IMG/VR virus record: IMGVR_UViG_3300025732_000287
Location: 1 to 22,617 of that record
Source: a virus
Direction: 5' to 3' (one strand)
DNA: 22,617 nt
In this document: positions 12,975 through 20,354 of the stretch, one piece after another
Layout of the letters: every line of letters starts with the position of its first letter
Position numbering within the stretch: position 1 is the stretch's first letter
Translations under genes and position numbers: made by a program
Notes under the pieces: generated by a model
Told to the model about the DNA's origin: nothing
The model's input: only the letters and a program-made list of their open reading frames with translations
Databases searched by the model: none

Positions 12975-14924
12975 TTATTTCGCATCTGCCCAGGTCTTAC
13001 CCCATGACACTTCGGCCTCGACGGGAACGTTCGAGCACACCTCTGCACCGGCTGACTCCATCGCGTTTTTGAGCACAGTCGCCCAGTGCTCCTCACGCCC
13101 TTCCTTGACCTCAAGGACGATTTCGTCGTGCACCATGGCGATCAGCCTGGCTTCGTCAGCAGGAGCGGCAAGGATTGCATCCCACAACTTGGCGATAGCA
13201 AGTTTTGCAATATCACCAGCTGTGCCTTGAACCTGCGTATTGATGCGCGTGGTGTACTTATCATTAAACCCGAGCAGCCTGCGACGCCTCCCGAGGGCGG
13301 TCTGCACGCACGGCGTCGTACGCGTACCTTCCTCCTGCTGCCAGCGATAGAGCTTGGGGTAAGCGGAGCGAAAGCCCTCGACAATCTCCCTGGCCTCATC
13401 GATGTTCATGTCAACGCCGTACTGAGCAATCGCTTGTTTCTGCAATGTTGCTGCGCCCGCACCATACAGCAAACCAAAATTAGCCATCTTAGCAGAAGTT
13501 CTAGCTTCTTTAGTAACTTTATCCAGCGGCACACCGGTAATCAATGAAGCGGTCTCGGTGTGAAGGTCGCGCCCTGCTCGATATGCCTCCAGCATGCGCT
13601 CCTCCCCCGAGAGCTCCGCAGCGACCCGCAGCTCCACCTGAGAGAAGTCCGCGACCACGAGTGCGTACCCCGGCGCCGCCACAAACTTGCTCCGAAAGTC
13701 CTTGCCGCGGTTGACCTGCTGAAGGTTCGGAGATGCCGCGCTCAGACGCCCTGTCTCGGTGCCCATCTGCCTGTAGTTGCAGTGAATCCGACCATCCGGA
13801 CCAATGGACTCCAGCAGCTTCTCGATGTTGCTGACCTTCGTCACCGAGGTCTTCCAGTTGAGGTACTGATCAACCAGCTCTTCACTGCTCCGCAAAAACG
13901 CCAACAGGTTCTGGTCCAGGCTCGGGGCACCCTTCTCGTCGGGGGGCAGCAGGATCCCGGCTTTCTCGAAGCCCTCCGCCATCTGTTTCGGCGAGCGCGG
14001 GTTGAAGCCCTTGTAAAGTTTTGTGCCAAGCCGTTTGACCCCCGAGTCTTTCTCCCGGGTGTTGATGCTCCCGTCTGGATCTCGCGGCAACCAGGAGTTC
14101 GGATCGTCAGGCAGGTTGCGTCGAATCTCCTGATCCAGGTGCTCCAGGAACAGCGTTTTGAGAGCCTCAGACTCCTCTGTCAGGGACAGACGCAGTTCCT
14201 CCGCACCGTCGCGGTCAAACCCGAACCCGTGCCACTGCATCAGCGCGATCGGGCGCAGGGCCCGCATCTCCAGCGCAAACAGATCCCAATTCGTGGTGTC
14301 GCCCCGCATGATGTCGCCGCGCAATTTCTGGCTCAGTAGCGGCGCCAGGTGAGGCAGGCAGATGGCGTCCCGCGCCGAGTAGACGAACTGCTCTGAGCTG
14401 ATCTCCCCGCTCCAATCCGACTTCTGGAGCTCCTTCGGCATCTCGAAGCCCAAGTTGCGCTCAACTATCGCCCCGAGGTCGTTCTTCGCCCCCGACCCGT
14501 TGTTGATCAGCTTGGCGGCGACCATGGTGTCGAAGATCAGCCCCCCGAGAACGACACCCTCCCCCCGCAAGAAATTCAGATCAAACGCCGCGTTCTGCAG
14601 GATCTTGCGCTGGGGCCCTTCTAATAATTCCTTAAGGTCACGTAGGCCCTCGGCCTCCCACGGCACAGCCCGCTCACCGTCCTTGCGCCATCCGTTGAGG
14701 TCAACAATCAGTGCAAAATCTTTCATTCCGAGCTGGATGAGCCGCACCTGATCCACTCGTGGATCGAGGCCGGTGGTCTCGGTATCAACCCCGAAAGGCT
14801 CGCCTGACCCTGCGATCTGGGCGACGCGCTGACGCAGCATGGTGGCCTGGCTCGGCCCCCGCACCACGTCGAAGTCTGGACGGCGAAGCGCTTCGCAGGC
14901 GCCCTCAACAAGTTTCGATGGCAT
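12975..14924 (-). CDS. polA: family A DNA polymerase with 3'-5' exonuclease
   Basis: A 649-residue phage replicative DNA polymerase. The DnaQ-like proofreading domain has ExoI DTETTGLD (D47, E49), ExoII NAAFDLNF (D115) and ExoIII YSARDA (Y182, D186). The polymerase domain has motif A DFSQVELR (D426), motif B RTSAKMANFGLLYG (R475, K479, F483, Y487) and motif C VHDEIVLEV (H599, D600). All key residues are present, so it should be active. F483 corresponds to E. coli Pol I position 762. No 5'-nuclease domain exists, as in T7-like polymerases. The start ATG 14924 leaves 23 bp to the divergent gene at 14948. Codons around 13430-13530, which encode motif B, are much more AT-rich than the rest. Confidence 0.95.
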   Translation of the reverse strand: MPSKLVEGACEALRRPDFDVVRGPSQATMLRQRVAQIAGSGEPFGVDTETTGLDPRVDQVRLIQLGMKDFALIVDLNGWRKDGERAVPWEAEGLRDLKELLEGPQRKILQNAAFDLNFLRGEGVVLGGLIFDTMVAAKLINNGSGAKNDLGAIVERNLGFEMPKELQKSDWSGEISSEQFVYSARDAICLPHLAPLLSQKLRGDIMRGDTTNWDLFALEMRALRPIALMQWHGFGFDRDGAEELRLSLTEESEALKTLFLEHLDQEIRRNLPDDPNSWLPRDPDGSINTREKDSGVKRLGTKLYKGFNPRSPKQMAEGFEKAGILLPPDEKGAPSLDQNLLAFLRSSEELVDQYLNWKTSVTKVSNIEKLLESIGPDGRIHCNYRQMGTETGRLSAASPNLQQVNRGKDFRSKFVAAPGYALVVADFSQVELRVAAELSGEERMLEAYRAGRDLHTETASLITGVPLDKVTKEARTSAKMANFGLLYGAGAATLQKQAIAQYGVDMNIDEAREIVEGFRSAYPKLYRWQQEEGTRTTPCVQTALGRRRRLLGFNDKYTTRINTQVQGTAGDIAKLAIAKLWDAILAAPADEARLIAMVHDEIVLEVKEGREEHWATVLKNAMESAGAEVCSNVPVEAEVSWGKTWADAK

Positions 14925-14947
14925 TGTGAAGTAACTGCTGCAAAAGG

Positions 14948-15145
14948 ATGGACAACCTCTCGCTGAAGTTTGCGGAGGAGTCAGCGCTCAGGCAGATCGA
15001 CGAGTGCACCGAAATCTCTGAGCTGAAAAAGTTGGCTCGTTCCTTGATCAAGTGTCACTTCAGTGCGAAGGCGCTGATCTGCCAATTGATGGAACAAAGC
15101 CTGAAAGACATAACGCAACGGTGCAGTTCCTGCCCCCATACGTAG
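14948..15145 (+). CDS. small hypothetical protein divergent from polA
   Basis: A 65-residue, mostly helical protein: LSLKFAEESALRQIDECTEI, then SELKKLARSLIKCHFSAKAL and ICQLMEQSLKDITQRCSSC. The C-terminus has a CSSC pair. Similar short helical proteins are known to me in cyanophages only as hypothetical. The purine-rich AAAAGG before ATG is very close to the start. It is read away from polA across a 23-bp gap, so their promoters must overlap the partner's coding sequence. It is followed by a GC-rich hairpin before the converging primase gene. Confidence 0.5.
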   Translation: MDNLSLKFAEESALRQIDECTEISELKKLARSLIKCHFSAKALICQLMEQSLKDITQRCSSCPHT

Positions 15146-15207
15146 TCTTGAGCGAGCGGGCTCGGGGCTACGAGCTACGCGGCCACCAGCGGTGAACGGT
15201 GGTGACG

Positions 15208-15245
15208 CAGGGGGAAGGGGCGACTGACCCCTCCCCTTGCCCTGC
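15208..15245. terminator. possible bidirectional hairpin between converging genes
   Basis: GCAGGG (15208-15213) pairs with CCCTGC (15240-15245), and AAGGGG (15215-15220) with CCCCTT (15233-15238). It lies between the + gene ending at 15145 and the - gene ending at 15278. There is no clean T run, so terminator activity is uncertain. Confidence 0.35.
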
Positions 15246-15277
15246 TCTGGTCAGCCTAGAGGTGGTTCACGATCTGG

Positions 15278-18064
15278 TCACCAGTCCTCGTTGAACTGGG
15301 CCCAGTCCTCCGGCGTCTCCTGCCACTCCCTCAGGACGGGAACGTCCGGGTTGCCTGGCTGGAGGGGTGATTCGGGTTCTCCTGTGGCTGGATCAGCTCG
15401 GCGAAAGTCACTGGACGCCTCCTTTATGTATCCGTTTTTGTCCGTTGTCCGTTCATCCCCGAGATCGCCCTCGGGGACTGGGATTCTTGAACGGACATCC
15501 TGTTCCGGTTCTGGTTGATGTCCGTTCATCCCCTGAGCTGGTTGGGCGCTCTCGGATGAAAAGACACTAGCCCCGTCCGCGGTGGGGATGTCCGTTCTTA
15601 AATCCTGTTCCTGCAGGCGATCTCGGGGATGAATGGACAAAGGACATGAAAATGAGGGCAACGCACGCGAGGGGGTGGGTGGGAGTGTGTAGGACGGCAC
15701 CGGGCGCCGCTGCCCCTCAACCGGCACAGGCTTCCCCTCCTTGAGCACGCCGCTATCCACCCACCGGTCCAGCCACCGCTTCACCGTCTTGCTTGAGGGT
15801 GCCTGCCTGCCCTGACCGCCCATCTCGCCGACCAGGCGCTCCCAGACCTCCTTGGCGGTCATGCGGTCGTTCCCGTCGCCGTCCTCGCTCCGGGCCTTCA
15901 GCACCCGGTCCTTGACGATGCGCAACGCCATCGTGTTCGGCTCTGGATCCCCCTGGCCCTGGTCCTCTCGCCGCTCCGTCGGGGTGTAGTCCCACACCGA
16001 GTACGCGAAATCCTGGTTCCGCTCGACCACCAGCAGGTCGCCCTGGCGCCCCAGGCGTGACTTCTTGATCTGGATCATGCGGCAGTTGCTCGGGCTGTAC
16101 CGCCGCTCCCTCAGGGCCTCCCGCTCGTCCTCCGAGAGCGTCCTCAGATGCCACTGCTCATCGACCGCCGCCACGAGGTAGCGCGTCCCCCTGGCGTCTC
16201 CCTGGGCGTTGTCGTGGTGGATCCAGATGATCGAGGTGGCGGGAAAGCCCCCCTCGCCTGGGTCACCGTTTTTCTCGGAGTAGTAATAGAAGGGGCTCGC
16301 GAACGCCTTGTCCTTCTCCTCGACCTGCATCTTGGTGGAGCAGGAGCCGATCGAATCCACGACCACGAGCGCGGGCTTGTAGGCCCGGATCCACTCAGCG
16401 AATTCGTGAGTGTGGTTGAGCTGGAAGCCGCGCTTGACGATGAACCACTTGTCGAGGGCGGGGTTGATGCCGTTGTCCTCGCAGTCCTGCAGGAGCTTGG
16501 CTGGGTTCTGGTCGTTCTGAACCCAGAGCACCGTGCCCTGCTTCACAGGGAGCTCGATGCCGCGGATCTTGATCGGGGTCCCTCGGCCCACTGCCGTAGC
16601 CAGGCCCATGCATGCCGACGTTTTCCCGAGGCCACCAGCGGCGTGCAGCATCACCTGGGCGGGCCTCATCAGCAGGTTCGGCACGAGGAACTGCATGCGC
16701 TCCACGTCTTGCCACCAGTGCTTCTTCTCGTTCTGCCGGCGCGAGTCCCGGTAGTACCGGTACTCATCCATGGCAGCGAGGCATTGCGACCCGTTGAGCC
16801 GCCGCCCGGTCTCTGCCGCGAGCTCGGCCATCCGCGCTACGCGCAGCGCGGGGTTCATCTCCTCGTCGTGGATCTTGATGAGCGCCTCGTGGAAATCCCT
16901 GGCGTTCATGACGAGCCGCGGGACCTCCTTGGTGATCTGAGCCCTGGCGTCCTCTGGGTAGTTGAAGCCGATCTTCTCCGCGAGGTCGGCGACGTACTTC
17001 TCAAGGTCCGCCCCGGTGGGTTTCCCAGCGAAGAGGTCGTCGACCTTGATCTTGTGGATGAAGTCGAGGACGTCACCACCGACGTTGCACGCCTTGCAGT
17101 GCCAGCAACCGCTTTCCGCGGAGAACTGGAAGGTGTTGCCGCTCTTGCCACCGTGCCAAGGGCAGCCCGACATCATCTGTGGGCTGTTCCCCTCGCGCTG
17201 ATGCCAGCCGTACTTGTCAAACACCGGGTGCTGGAACACCAGCTCCTGTAACCGAGGCTGGAGCTTGGCCTGCACCTCCGCTTTGAAGAACCAGCCCCGG
17301 ATCTGCCGTGGCGGAATGACGGTCTGCCCCCCGAGCTCGGCATCGAGCTCTTTCTGAGTGGCATCGGGAAGCCACGGCACTGGCTTGCGGAAGCCCAGGA
17401 GCACGCTGAGCACCCAACCCGGCGCCCTGGCGACGCGACCTTCGTTGTAGTTCAGAAAGCGATAGCGCCCGCCTGTATCGGGGTGGGGCGAGCCCGGCAG
17501 CACCGACTGACAGGCGTTGAAGCGCAGAACGACTTCCTCATAGGGGGCATCGCCGTCCTGGATGACGCCCTGCCCTTGCTTGGAGCCCTGACGCTCGACG
17601 TCGGAGTTGCCCTTGTGCCAGGCACCGTCCAAGCGGAGGATCAGCGTGGAGATGTCTTCGAGCTCATCGATGATCTGCTGGGGAAGCTGGTAGATGATCT
17701 GGCGCCGGCCCGGCCGCCCGGACGTCCAGGACATCGTCTGCTCCTCGCCGTAGGGCTCGTACTCCTCGCCCGCCTCGGCCTTGTATCGGGCATCGGCTTC
17801 CGGGCCATCGATGTCGAGGGCGATGAGGCCCATCGAGTGCTTGCCGGTGACAACCCCAACGCCGCGGTAGGACTGACGAGCCTTGTACGCCTCGATGCAC
17901 AGCTCCGCCGTCAGGGGCGCGGACGGCCATTTCTCGACGTAGGTCTCCTTGCCAGCCACCGGCACGAAGCGCCACCAGCTGGGGAAGACGCCCTTCCGCA
18001 GCAGGTCGATGGCCTTACCCCCGAGGTCGTCAGGAGTAGGACTTGCAGATTGTGAAGCAACCAT
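15278..18064 (-). CDS. primase-polymerase/helicase replication protein
   Basis: A 928-residue fusion. Residues about 15-225 are an archaeo-eukaryotic-type primase (bifunctional primase/polymerase) domain with VVTGKHSMGLIALDID (metal-binding D84, D86) and SGRPGRRQIIYQLP. Residues about 300-335 are a CHC2-like zinc segment, CPWHGG...CWHCKAC. Residues about 455-700 are a RecA-like helicase of the RepA/DnaB type, with Walker A GGLGKTS (477-483), Walker B LVVVDS (566-571) and IHHDNAQGDARGT. Residues about 730-790 look like a winged helix (MTAKEVWERLV...TVKRWLDRW). From about 790 on the tail is disordered, Pro/Gln/Asp-rich, and its DNA carries the repeat cluster at 15427-15652. It probably primes and unwinds phage DNA ahead of Pol A. 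It is transcribed divergently from the 18270 operon. Confidence 0.88.
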   Translation of the reverse strand: MVASQSASPTPDDLGGKAIDLLRKGVFPSWWRFVPVAGKETYVEKWPSAPLTAELCIEAYKARQSYRGVGVVTGKHSMGLIALDIDGPEADARYKAEAGEEYEPYGEEQTMSWTSGRPGRRQIIYQLPQQIIDELEDISTLILRLDGAWHKGNSDVERQGSKQGQGVIQDGDAPYEEVVLRFNACQSVLPGSPHPDTGGRYRFLNYNEGRVARAPGWVLSVLLGFRKPVPWLPDATQKELDAELGGQTVIPPRQIRGWFFKAEVQAKLQPRLQELVFQHPVFDKYGWHQREGNSPQMMSGCPWHGGKSGNTFQFSAESGCWHCKACNVGGDVLDFIHKIKVDDLFAGKPTGADLEKYVADLAEKIGFNYPEDARAQITKEVPRLVMNARDFHEALIKIHDEEMNPALRVARMAELAAETGRRLNGSQCLAAMDEYRYYRDSRRQNEKKHWWQDVERMQFLVPNLLMRPAQVMLHAAGGLGKTSACMGLATAVGRGTPIKIRGIELPVKQGTVLWVQNDQNPAKLLQDCEDNGINPALDKWFIVKRGFQLNHTHEFAEWIRAYKPALVVVDSIGSCSTKMQVEEKDKAFASPFYYYSEKNGDPGEGGFPATSIIWIHHDNAQGDARGTRYLVAAVDEQWHLRTLSEDEREALRERRYSPSNCRMIQIKKSRLGRQGDLLVVERNQDFAYSVWDYTPTERREDQGQGDPEPNTMALRIVKDRVLKARSEDGDGNDRMTAKEVWERLVGEMGGQGRQAPSSKTVKRWLDRWVDSGVLKEGKPVPVEGQRRPVPSYTLPPTPSRALPSFSCPLSIHPRDRLQEQDLRTDIPTADGASVFSSESAQPAQGMNGHQPEPEQDVRSRIPVPEGDLGDERTTDKNGYIKEASSDFRRADPATGEPESPLQPGNPDVPVLREWQETPEDWAQFNEDW
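15427..15652. repeat. iteron-like cluster and inverted repeat, candidate replication origin
   Basis: The 8-mer TGTCCGTT occurs on the + strand at 15439-15446, 15446-15453, 15519-15526 and 15589-15596, and on the - strand at 15490-15497. TATCCGTT (15429-15436) and the - strand TGTCCATT (15632-15639) are one-base variants. A 24-bp segment at 15446-15469, containing TGTCCGTTCATCCCCGAG, returns inverted at 15616-15639 with one mismatch. ATCCTGTTCC is also duplicated (15497-15506 and 15601-15610). Copies fall in different reading frames and both strands of the coding gene, so they are not explained by protein repeats. Confidence 0.6.
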
Positions 18065-18093
18065 TTAGGGTTCGAACGAATTTGCAGCACATG

Positions 18094-18116
18094 GGGGGCC
18101 TCACCGCCCCCTTTTT
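18094..18116 (+). terminator. rho-independent terminator in the divergent region
   Basis: GGGGGC (18094-18099), a six-base loop, GCCCCC (18106-18111) and TTTTT. It reads rightward, where no sense gene lies upstream. It could end an antisense RNA over the primase start, or shield the 18270 operon. The rest of 18065-18269 holds no gene I can support. A TTGTCG (18204-18209) with TTTTAT (18225-18230) is only a weak promoter candidate. Confidence 0.65.
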
Positions 18117-18269
18117 CATGCGCCGGGCCGACCAGCCCTGGTCACCGTACCGGCACCACCAGATCCGGACAAGGTCTAAAGGTGTGGGTTTTTTCTTAAA
18201 GGGTTGTCGAGTGGGCTCAAACACTTTTATGGTCAAGTGACGATCCGTTGAAGCGTGGGAGCCCTCCTG

Positions 18270-19013
18270 GTGATAGAACACGCCACCCCCGAGCTCGCCT
18301 TAGACCGAGACCCGTCTGGGACGGTGAGAGACCAGTTCGACAACGGTGTCCGCAACTTCTCCCTCCTGTTCACCCGCTGGATGGACACCAACGGCTGGTC
18401 CCATCCGGTCATGGTCAACCTGGCGACCAGCTGCCTTGAGCTCCCAGACAACAAGGGCTGGCTCCACTCCAGTCAGATCAGCGGCCTTCGGCACGGCACA
18501 CTCCTCAGCCCCGGACCCCGCACGTTCGTCGCGATCGCGCGGCTGAACTACTACGTCCACCGCTACGCCACGACGAAGAAGCTGCTCCCTGGCACCAGCA
18601 GCTCGAGTTTCTACAGCAATGCTTACGCCATCACCGAGGACGGCAGTCCTCCGTCCCTTGGCTGGTGGGTCGAGGTGTTCTGCGGCGCTCGCGTCCCCAA
18701 GGACATCGACATCGCTACCCGGTTTTTCACGGAAGGTCAGGCCGGTGATATGTCCGTGGCGTGGGGTAAGCTCGTCCGCCGTCTGCTGATGGCCCAGGGC
18801 CTGGACCTGATCGATGACCTCGACCGAGTCGTCCGCGAGCACTACCCGGTGCGCGAGGTCGAACGGGTCGAGAGACTCCTGGCTGTAATTCACGGCCGAG
18901 TGCGCTGGACAGCGGACCAGCTCTTGATGGAACTACCAGCCATTAACGCTCTGACAGCAGGGATTGGCGGCCCCGAAGACGAGGAAGAACTCCTTGCGCT
19001 GATTAACAGTTAG
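18270..19013 (+). CDS. conserved cyanophage protein with HTH-like segment
   Basis: I choose GTG 18270 (MIEHATPELALD) because GGAG lies 8 bases before it. GTG 18255 would add five residues and has no ribosome site. The product has 247 residues. Residues about 46-95 (MVNLATSCLELPDNKGWLHS followed by SQISGLRHGTLLSPGPRTFV) look like a Cro/C1-type helix-turn-helix with the usual QIS-LR-G...P-TF-AI spacing. The C-terminal half is acidic and helical. I recall related unnamed proteins in siphovirus genomes of Synechococcus. Being divergent from the primase gene and first in the early operon, it could be a regulator, but this is inference. Confidence 0.6.
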   Translation: MIEHATPELALDRDPSGTVRDQFDNGVRNFSLLFTRWMDTNGWSHPVMVNLATSCLELPDNKGWLHSSQISGLRHGTLLSPGPRTFVAIARLNYYVHRYATTKKLLPGTSSSSFYSNAYAITEDGSPPSLGWWVEVFCGARVPKDIDIATRFFTEGQAGDMSVAWGKLVRRLLMAQGLDLIDDLDRVVREHYPVREVERVERLLAVIHGRVRWTADQLLMELPAINALTAGIGGPEDEEELLALINS

Positions 19014-19019
19014 GGCCTT

Positions 19020-19472
19020 GTGGGCGATTGCGCACAGGTAGTGCCTGGCGGAATGCCAGCACTAGCGGTAGCGGTACATTGCCACTACCACGCACCTGCT
19101 GCAGTGTTCAGCAAATCCACGGCACACCCGACTGAGACGATCTCCTGGAAGTACGTGGGGCTAGCGCAAGTGAGGCTGCATGAGACCCCGTACGGCCCCA
19201 ACGTGAGGCTGCTCTGCCACGAGGACGAGGGCAGCGGCCAGTTCGAGGTCAGTTGCGACTATGCAGATTTTGCATATCTGCGGCCGTACATGGATCTACT
19301 GGCCGACGCCGCTACCGGTGCCACTGAGCATCCAGTCATCCCTGTGTACCGCGACAACGGCAGAGCCAAGTTCGCCATCTACGGAGCGCAGCATGACTAC
19401 CCCGAGCTCGGGGCCATCCTCCAGCGCGTGATCAACCGCCAGTCTCTCCGCCGCCGCCGGGACCCCTTCTGA
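19020..19472 (+). CDS. hypothetical protein
   Basis: A 150-residue reading frame from GTG 19020. An ATG at 19053 (MPALAVAVHC) is an alternative, and neither has a good ribosome binding site. The N-terminal 40 residues look poorly conserved, so the true start may be later. The region KYVGLAQVRLHETPYGPNVR, LLCHEDEGSGQFEVSCDYAD and YLRPYMDLLADAATG looks like a genuine alpha/beta domain. The C-terminus is basic (RQSLRRRRDPF). I do not recognise the family. It follows the 18270 gene after 6 bp and is separated from the next gene by an operator-bearing promoter. Confidence 0.5.
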   Translation: MGDCAQVVPGGMPALAVAVHCHYHAPAAVFSKSTAHPTETISWKYVGLAQVRLHETPYGPNVRLLCHEDEGSGQFEVSCDYADFAYLRPYMDLLADAATGATEHPVIPVYRDNGRAKFAIYGAQHDYPELGAILQRVINRQSLRRRRDPF

Positions 19473-19487
19473 AATTCTTCCGAATCG

Positions 19488-19507
19488 GTCAACCAGATTT
19501 GGTTGAC
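19488..19507. promoter_or_regulatory. perfect palindromic operator over the -35
   Basis: GTCAACCA, spacer GATT, TGGTTGAC: a perfect 8-bp inverted repeat. Its right half overlaps the TTGACG -35 element at 19503-19508. This is the usual place for a repressor site. The adjacent RHH gene, or the HTH proteins at 18270 and 20355, are candidate binders. Confidence 0.7.
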
Positions 19508-19531
19508 GCCCCCAGGCAACCGGCCTAGGGT
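19503..19531 (+). promoter_or_regulatory. sigma70-type promoter for the RHH/SSB-like genes
   Basis: TTGACG (19503-19508), 17-bp spacer, TAGGGT (19526-19531). The expected transcript start near 19538 leaves a leader of about 15 bases before TTG 19553. Confidence 0.6.
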
Positions 19532-19552
19532 GTCGGCAGTCGACCCCCAGGT

Positions 19553-19750
19553 TTGGGCACTCCCCATCTCCTTTACGGCGAGCGGAAGCGCAAGCGCCAT
19601 CTGTACCTCACGGATACGGCGCACCAACACCTCGTCGACCTGGCAACCAGCACCGGCTCCTCTCCCTCCGAGATCTGCGAACAGCTGATCCGGAAACACG
19701 CCAACGCACATGCCGCCCCCTCATCCCTTCTCATCGACATCCTGCAATGA
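19553..19750 (+). CDS. ribbon-helix-helix DNA-binding protein
   Basis: A 65-residue protein starting TTG 19553. Residues about 12-50 (RKRHLYLTDTAHQHLVDLAT, then STGSSPSEICEQLIRKH) fit a ribbon-helix-helix fold: a short strand, a helix, a turn at SPSE and a second helix. Such small proteins (CopG/Arc type) are dimeric repressors. It directly follows a promoter with a palindromic operator, so autoregulation is likely (inference). Its stop overlaps the ATG of the SSB-like gene (ATGA), so it could control that gene in the same transcript. An RHH antitoxin is possible, but no toxin partner is seen next to it. Confidence 0.65.
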   Translation: MGTPHLLYGERKRKRHLYLTDTAHQHLVDLATSTGSSPSEICEQLIRKHANAHAAPSSLLIDILQ

Positions 19751-20283
19751 CCGCAACCTTCCTGTCCCTCGACGTCATCGAGGAGATCGCCAAGGAGTCA
19801 TCTGACTCAGGGCGCTACATCTATCCCTCCAAGATCGAAGGCGAGCTCCGCCTGCGTTTCTTCGGCACCGGCATCACAGGCTTCGAAGCCTGGACTGAGG
19901 ACAACAAGCCCATCCGTTGGGAGACCAAGCCGGAGAAGCTTCCTGCCAACGTCCGGGTACAAGAGGGCTACGCCCCGCTCAAGCGTTTCCTAGCTGCCAA
20001 GGTGTATGACTACGCAGCTGGCGACTTCAAGATTCTGCAGATTACGCAGAAAACCCTGATGGACCAGCTCTTTAAGTACATCAAGGACGAAGACTACGGC
20101 GACCCCACGCAATACGACATCAAGATCAGCAAGACAGGCGAGGGCAAGAAGACCGAGTACACCTTGGTTGCTGCCCCTCCGAAGCCCGTAAGCAAGGAGA
20201 TTCAGGCCGCGTACGACGAGTGGCCCTGCAACCTCAACGCCTTGTACGACGGCGACGACCCTTTCGCTGAAGCGTCGGCTTGA
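19747..20283 (+). CDS. putative phage ssDNA-binding protein
   Basis: A 178-residue protein. The pattern YIYPSKIEGELRLRFFGTGI, TGFEAWTEDNKPIRWETKP, APLKRFLAAKVYDYAAGDFK, ILQITQKTLMDQLFKYIKDE and EDYGDPTQYDIKISKTGEGK is that of the OB-fold-like single-stranded DNA-binding proteins I recall in phages of diverse bacteria. The C-terminus is acidic and ends DDPFAEASA, resembling the acidic tail of SSB proteins. It should coat single-stranded DNA during replication or recombination with the primase-helicase, Pol A and exonuclease. It is coupled to the RHH gene. It is followed by a hairpin at 20302-20323. Confidence 0.6.
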   Translation: MTATFLSLDVIEEIAKESSDSGRYIYPSKIEGELRLRFFGTGITGFEAWTEDNKPIRWETKPEKLPANVRVQEGYAPLKRFLAAKVYDYAAGDFKILQITQKTLMDQLFKYIKDEDYGDPTQYDIKISKTGEGKKTEYTLVAAPPKPVSKEIQAAYDEWPCNLNALYDGDDPFAEASA

Positions 20284-20301
20284 TGTAACCAGTTCCGAAT
20301 C

Positions 20302-20327
20302 GGGGTGGCGCGATACCCACCCCCTTT
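20302..20327 (+). terminator. hairpin terminator after the SSB-like gene
   Basis: GGGGTGG (20302-20308) pairs with CCACCCC (20317-20323), followed by CTTT. The stem is short and the T run weak. The 11-mer TTCCGAATCGG (20293-20303), also present at 19478-19488, overlaps its 5' edge. Confidence 0.45.
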
Positions 20328-20329
20328 CC

Positions 20330-20336
20330 TAGTCTG
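20330..20336 (+). promoter_or_regulatory. TAGTCTG promoter -10 candidate
   Basis: TAGTCTG lies 25 bases before ATG 20355, at the same spacing as the late-region copies. It lacks the CTCGA extension. No clear -35 is present. Confidence 0.35.
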
Positions 20337-20354
20337 GTCGAAAAGTGTTCGCCC

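Noticed and set aside
13560-14339. + strand reading frame (259 aa) opposite polA
   Set aside because: It is a shadow of the conserved polymerase gene; no domain or ribosome site.
16148-17251. Long + strand reading frame (367 aa) opposite the primase-helicase gene
   Set aside because: It is antisense to a gene with clear zinc and helicase motifs; the sequence is Val/Leu/Gly/Arg-rich without motifs, typical of a GC-rich shadow frame.
18043-18240. Small frames in the divergent region (65 aa + strand; 83 aa on - strand 18030-18281)
   Set aside because: No ribosome site or recognisable composition; they run through the terminator and promoter region.
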